DNA from: Lewinellaceae bacterium
Lineage (GTDB): Bacteria; Bacteroidota; Bacteroidia; Chitinophagales; Saprospiraceae
Reading direction: 5' to 3'
Assembly: GCA_947476195.1 (NCBI GenBank)
Contig: CANJPT010000028.1
Coordinates: 1 to 42,689, forward strand
DNA length: 42,689 bases
Made by a program: the position numbers and the translations under genes. Under the pieces are notes generated by a model. The model was given only the letters and a program-made list of their open reading frames with translations, ran no database searches and was not told the DNA's origin. Shown one piece after another: positions 41,165 through 42,689 of the stretch (positions are counted from its first letter, which is position 1; each line of letters opens with the position of its first letter).

Positions 41165-41440
41165 TATGAAAGAACTAGTGCCGCGCCCGGCCATTAAGGT
41201 ATGAATTGGTGGTACACTTTTGGTGATTAGTGACAATCAAGGCGTGAGAAGGGCGCAATGCGGGACATTTTAACCGACGAACAACGCAGAGAAAGGAAAA
41301 ATTAGACCACCATATTCACACCTTAATGGCTGGACACGGCACTAGGTCATCGGTTATGTGCCGGCGTTCCGTAGCAGGCCTGATTTTTTTAAAAAAGCCT
41401 ACCCAAGACTTCACCTAAGTGGATGTCCTCAGTGTAAATA
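41165..41440 (+). repeat. Degenerate repeat, copy C
   Basis: Begins AGTATGAAAGAACT as in copy B, is split by a 163-base inserted element, then resumes with TCATCGGTTATGTGCCGGCG, CCGTAGCAGGCCTGATTTTT and the hairpin region CCTACCCAAG / CACCTAAGTGG (decayed). It ends with GTCCTCAGTGTA as in copy A (GTCCTGAGTGTA). Confidence 0.7.
41179..41341. mobile_element. Second MITE-like element (163 bp, CTAG target)
   Basis: Inverted ends of ~34 bases. The left starts TGCCGCGCCCGGCCATTAAG and continues GTATGAATTGGTGGT. The complement of the right end starts TGCCGTGTCCAGCCATTAAG and continues GTGTGAATATGGTGGT. CTAG flanks both sides (41175-41178 and 41342-41345), a 4-base target duplication as made by IS5-type transposases (YTAR). 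Removing it joins AAAGAACTAG to GTCATCGGTTATGTG, matching the uninterrupted AAAGAACCAG then TTCATCGCATATGTG of copy B. No transposase is encoded. Confidence 0.85.
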
Positions 41441-41554
41441 GTACCGTGCATGAAACATACTACGTAACAATCTGTTTAAAAGGTTGATTCTTTACATCGA
41501 TTTAAGTGATTTACCTTCAAACACAATTTGACACCTTCAAATTAAAAACGGATT

Positions 41555-42689
41555 ATGGGTTCTTTAAAGTGGATATTTATTATTTATCTGGCCTTATTTC
41601 AGGATTCGTTTCTGGTAAGCGGCCAGGAGGTAGATAATATTTCACTTGGCAAAAAAATGCTCCGAATCAGCATCTGGCGCCCAAGTCACGGGTTGCCCAC
41701 GTGGAAAATTCGGGATATGGTGAAAGATCAACGGGGGCTGTTGTGGTTGGCAACAGATATGGGGTTGGTTTCATTCGACGGCAAGAAGTTTTGTACCCTT
41801 TCTTTAAACACACCCGGTGCTCAGGCTAAAGATCTTTCGAAGATTATTATTGATCATCGGCAAAATATCTGGCTGTTTTTTCGTTCGGAGGATTCTTTAG
41901 CTATCCGTATTTATGATCCATTCATCGACCGAACCTACACCTCGAGGGAGTATGCAGGCAGGGAGATGCACTTTTCAAACAGCCTACTACCGAGTATTTG
42001 TACGGTTCATGATACCATTTGGCTGTTGGACCCAGAAAGGCGCAAAGGAGGGTTTATTGATTTGAATGGGCTGTGGAACAAGGTATTTAATGATCTGGAA
42101 CCACATGCTGCAACATTGGTTTATTTCCCTGCCGGGAATAGGTTGTTCTGGAGTTTTGAAACTGGGCAAATGGAAATACGCCTGAAGGATGCCAGTGGGC
42201 GGACTTTGGAAACATATTCGTGTCTGAATACGCCGATTTACAACGGTAGGATTTCGAGTCGCGGCGACTTTTTACTCACCCCCATTCGACACGACCAGGA
42301 TGGGTCACTAATTGGGGTATTCCGCTGTGTAAGGGGTAAAGGCCTAACGGCATTGACAAAAGCAGAAAAGTATCAACTGGCATGGGGCAGTAATATGATT
42401 GTATTGAGTCCGCTTCTATTAAGAGCCAACAATTCACAAGGCATAGAAATCAACCAGAGTGTAACAGGGTGTGAACTGTATGACCAGGGCAATATTCTTT
42501 ACAAAGGCCTTGACAACTATTTGATGAAAAACCATCGTAAGGTTTTGGAGCGAGTCCTTTTTCAACCGGAGGAACAAGCTTTCTGGATGATCGCTCCAGG
42601 TGCTCTGATACGGCTGGAGATATTACCAAACCAATTTACCAGCTATTTAAATGGCATTCCAATTTTGCCCAGCACACGAGGGCTCCAGG
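41555..42689 (+). CDS. Two-component-regulator-propeller sensor protein (3' partial)
   Basis: ATG at 41555 opens a frame with no stop through to the window end (378 codons). A signal peptide (MGSLKWIFIIYLALFQDSFL, cleavage near VSGQ) is followed by the typical start of Bacteroidota propeller sensors: the ISIWRPSHGLPTWKIRDMVK block, then DQRGLLWLATDMGLVSFDGK, then KIIIDHRQNIWLFF. These are Reg_prop blades as found in hybrid sensor kinases and in propeller-LuxR/LytTR regulators. The output domain lies beyond the window, so its type is unknown. A TACCTTCA -7-like box is at 41512-41519. The direct repeat ACCTTCAAA occurs at 41513-41521 and 41532-41540 in the leader. Confidence 0.85.
   Translation, partial: MGSLKWIFIIYLALFQDSFLVSGQEVDNISLGKKMLRISIWRPSHGLPTWKIRDMVKDQRGLLWLATDMGLVSFDGKKFCTLSLNTPGAQAKDLSKIIIDHRQNIWLFFRSEDSLAIRIYDPFIDRTYTSREYAGREMHFSNSLLPSICTVHDTIWLLDPERRKGGFIDLNGLWNKVFNDLEPHAATLVYFPAGNRLFWSFETGQMEIRLKDASGRTLETYSCLNTPIYNGRISSRGDFLLTPIRHDQDGSLIGVFRCVRGKGLTALTKAEKYQLAWGSNMIVLSPLLLRANNSQGIEINQSVTGCELYDQGNILYKGLDNYLMKNHRKVLERVLFQPEEQAFWMIAPGALIRLEILPNQFTSYLNGIPILPSTRGLQ

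Noticed and set aside
1-42689. tRNA, rRNA or phage genes
   Set aside because: No tRNA cloverleaf, rRNA segment, integrase or phage structural gene was recognised while reading both strands; weak tRNA-like folds could still be missed without a covariance search.

Overview
The window is chromosomal DNA of a member of the Bacteroidota, most likely Saprospiraceae-like. The evidence is: secreted proteins with C-terminal type IX secretion (T9SS) sorting domains; genes without Shine-Dalgarno leaders; and promoters of the phylum's TTTG / TAnnTTTG type in front of many start codons. The lineage below phylum is inferred from protein style only.

Layout. (1) 1-2829: two adjacent T9SS cargo genes, the first cut by the window edge. 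(2) 3000-6248: rpsA (ribosomal protein S1) and a fatty-acid hydroxylase/sterol desaturase, both on the minus strand. (3) 6632-6757: a short remnant of a DUF1348 (NTF2-like) gene in an otherwise empty 0.8-kb gap. (4) 7063-11802: a minus-strand cluster of two DUF1080 (3-keto-disaccharide hydrolase type) proteins and a secreted c-type cytochrome/propeller protein, divergent from a large BNR/sortilin-like secreted protein (11960-15124). (5) 15245-18704: a DUF1415 protein, a cholesterol-oxidase-type GMC oxidoreductase, and a short methylmalonyl-CoA mutase small-subunit-like gene. (6) 18894-21123: iscS, a 34-codon ORF, iscU and iscA, then rnr (RNase R) convergent. (7) 23818-28664: a free-standing T9SS sorting-domain protein, a NRDE/TANGO2 protein, a DbpA-type DEAD-box helicase, malate:quinone oxidoreductase and a PepSY-like periplasmic protein. 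(8) 28999-35387: an RND efflux operon (TolC-like, adaptor lipoprotein, YVTN beta-propeller lipoprotein, RND pump). (9) 35524-39131: a small protein, an M90/MtfA-type peptidase gene broken by a small mobile element, an L,D-transpeptidase, mobA and fdhD. (10) 39132-41554: 2.4 kb without intact genes, built of decayed repeats with two kinds of MITE-like insertion nested in them. (11) 41555-end: the start of a propeller-containing sensor protein.

The most unusual signal is a family of tandem 7-bp repeats (consensus NNACGGT) found at five places: just after the rpsA stop, directly against the mutA-like start codon, at the end of iscU, directly before the iscA start codon, and in frame inside rnr. 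Arrays before start codons read ACCGT on the mRNA and arrays at gene ends read ACGGT. The iscU and iscA arrays are complementary to each other over 11 bp. The second notable signal is a pair of 90-bp MITE-like elements with inverted ends and target-site duplications. One interrupts the peptidase gene. The other sits in a repeat copy whose sister copy shows the unoccupied site.

All calls come from reading the sequence. No database search was run.
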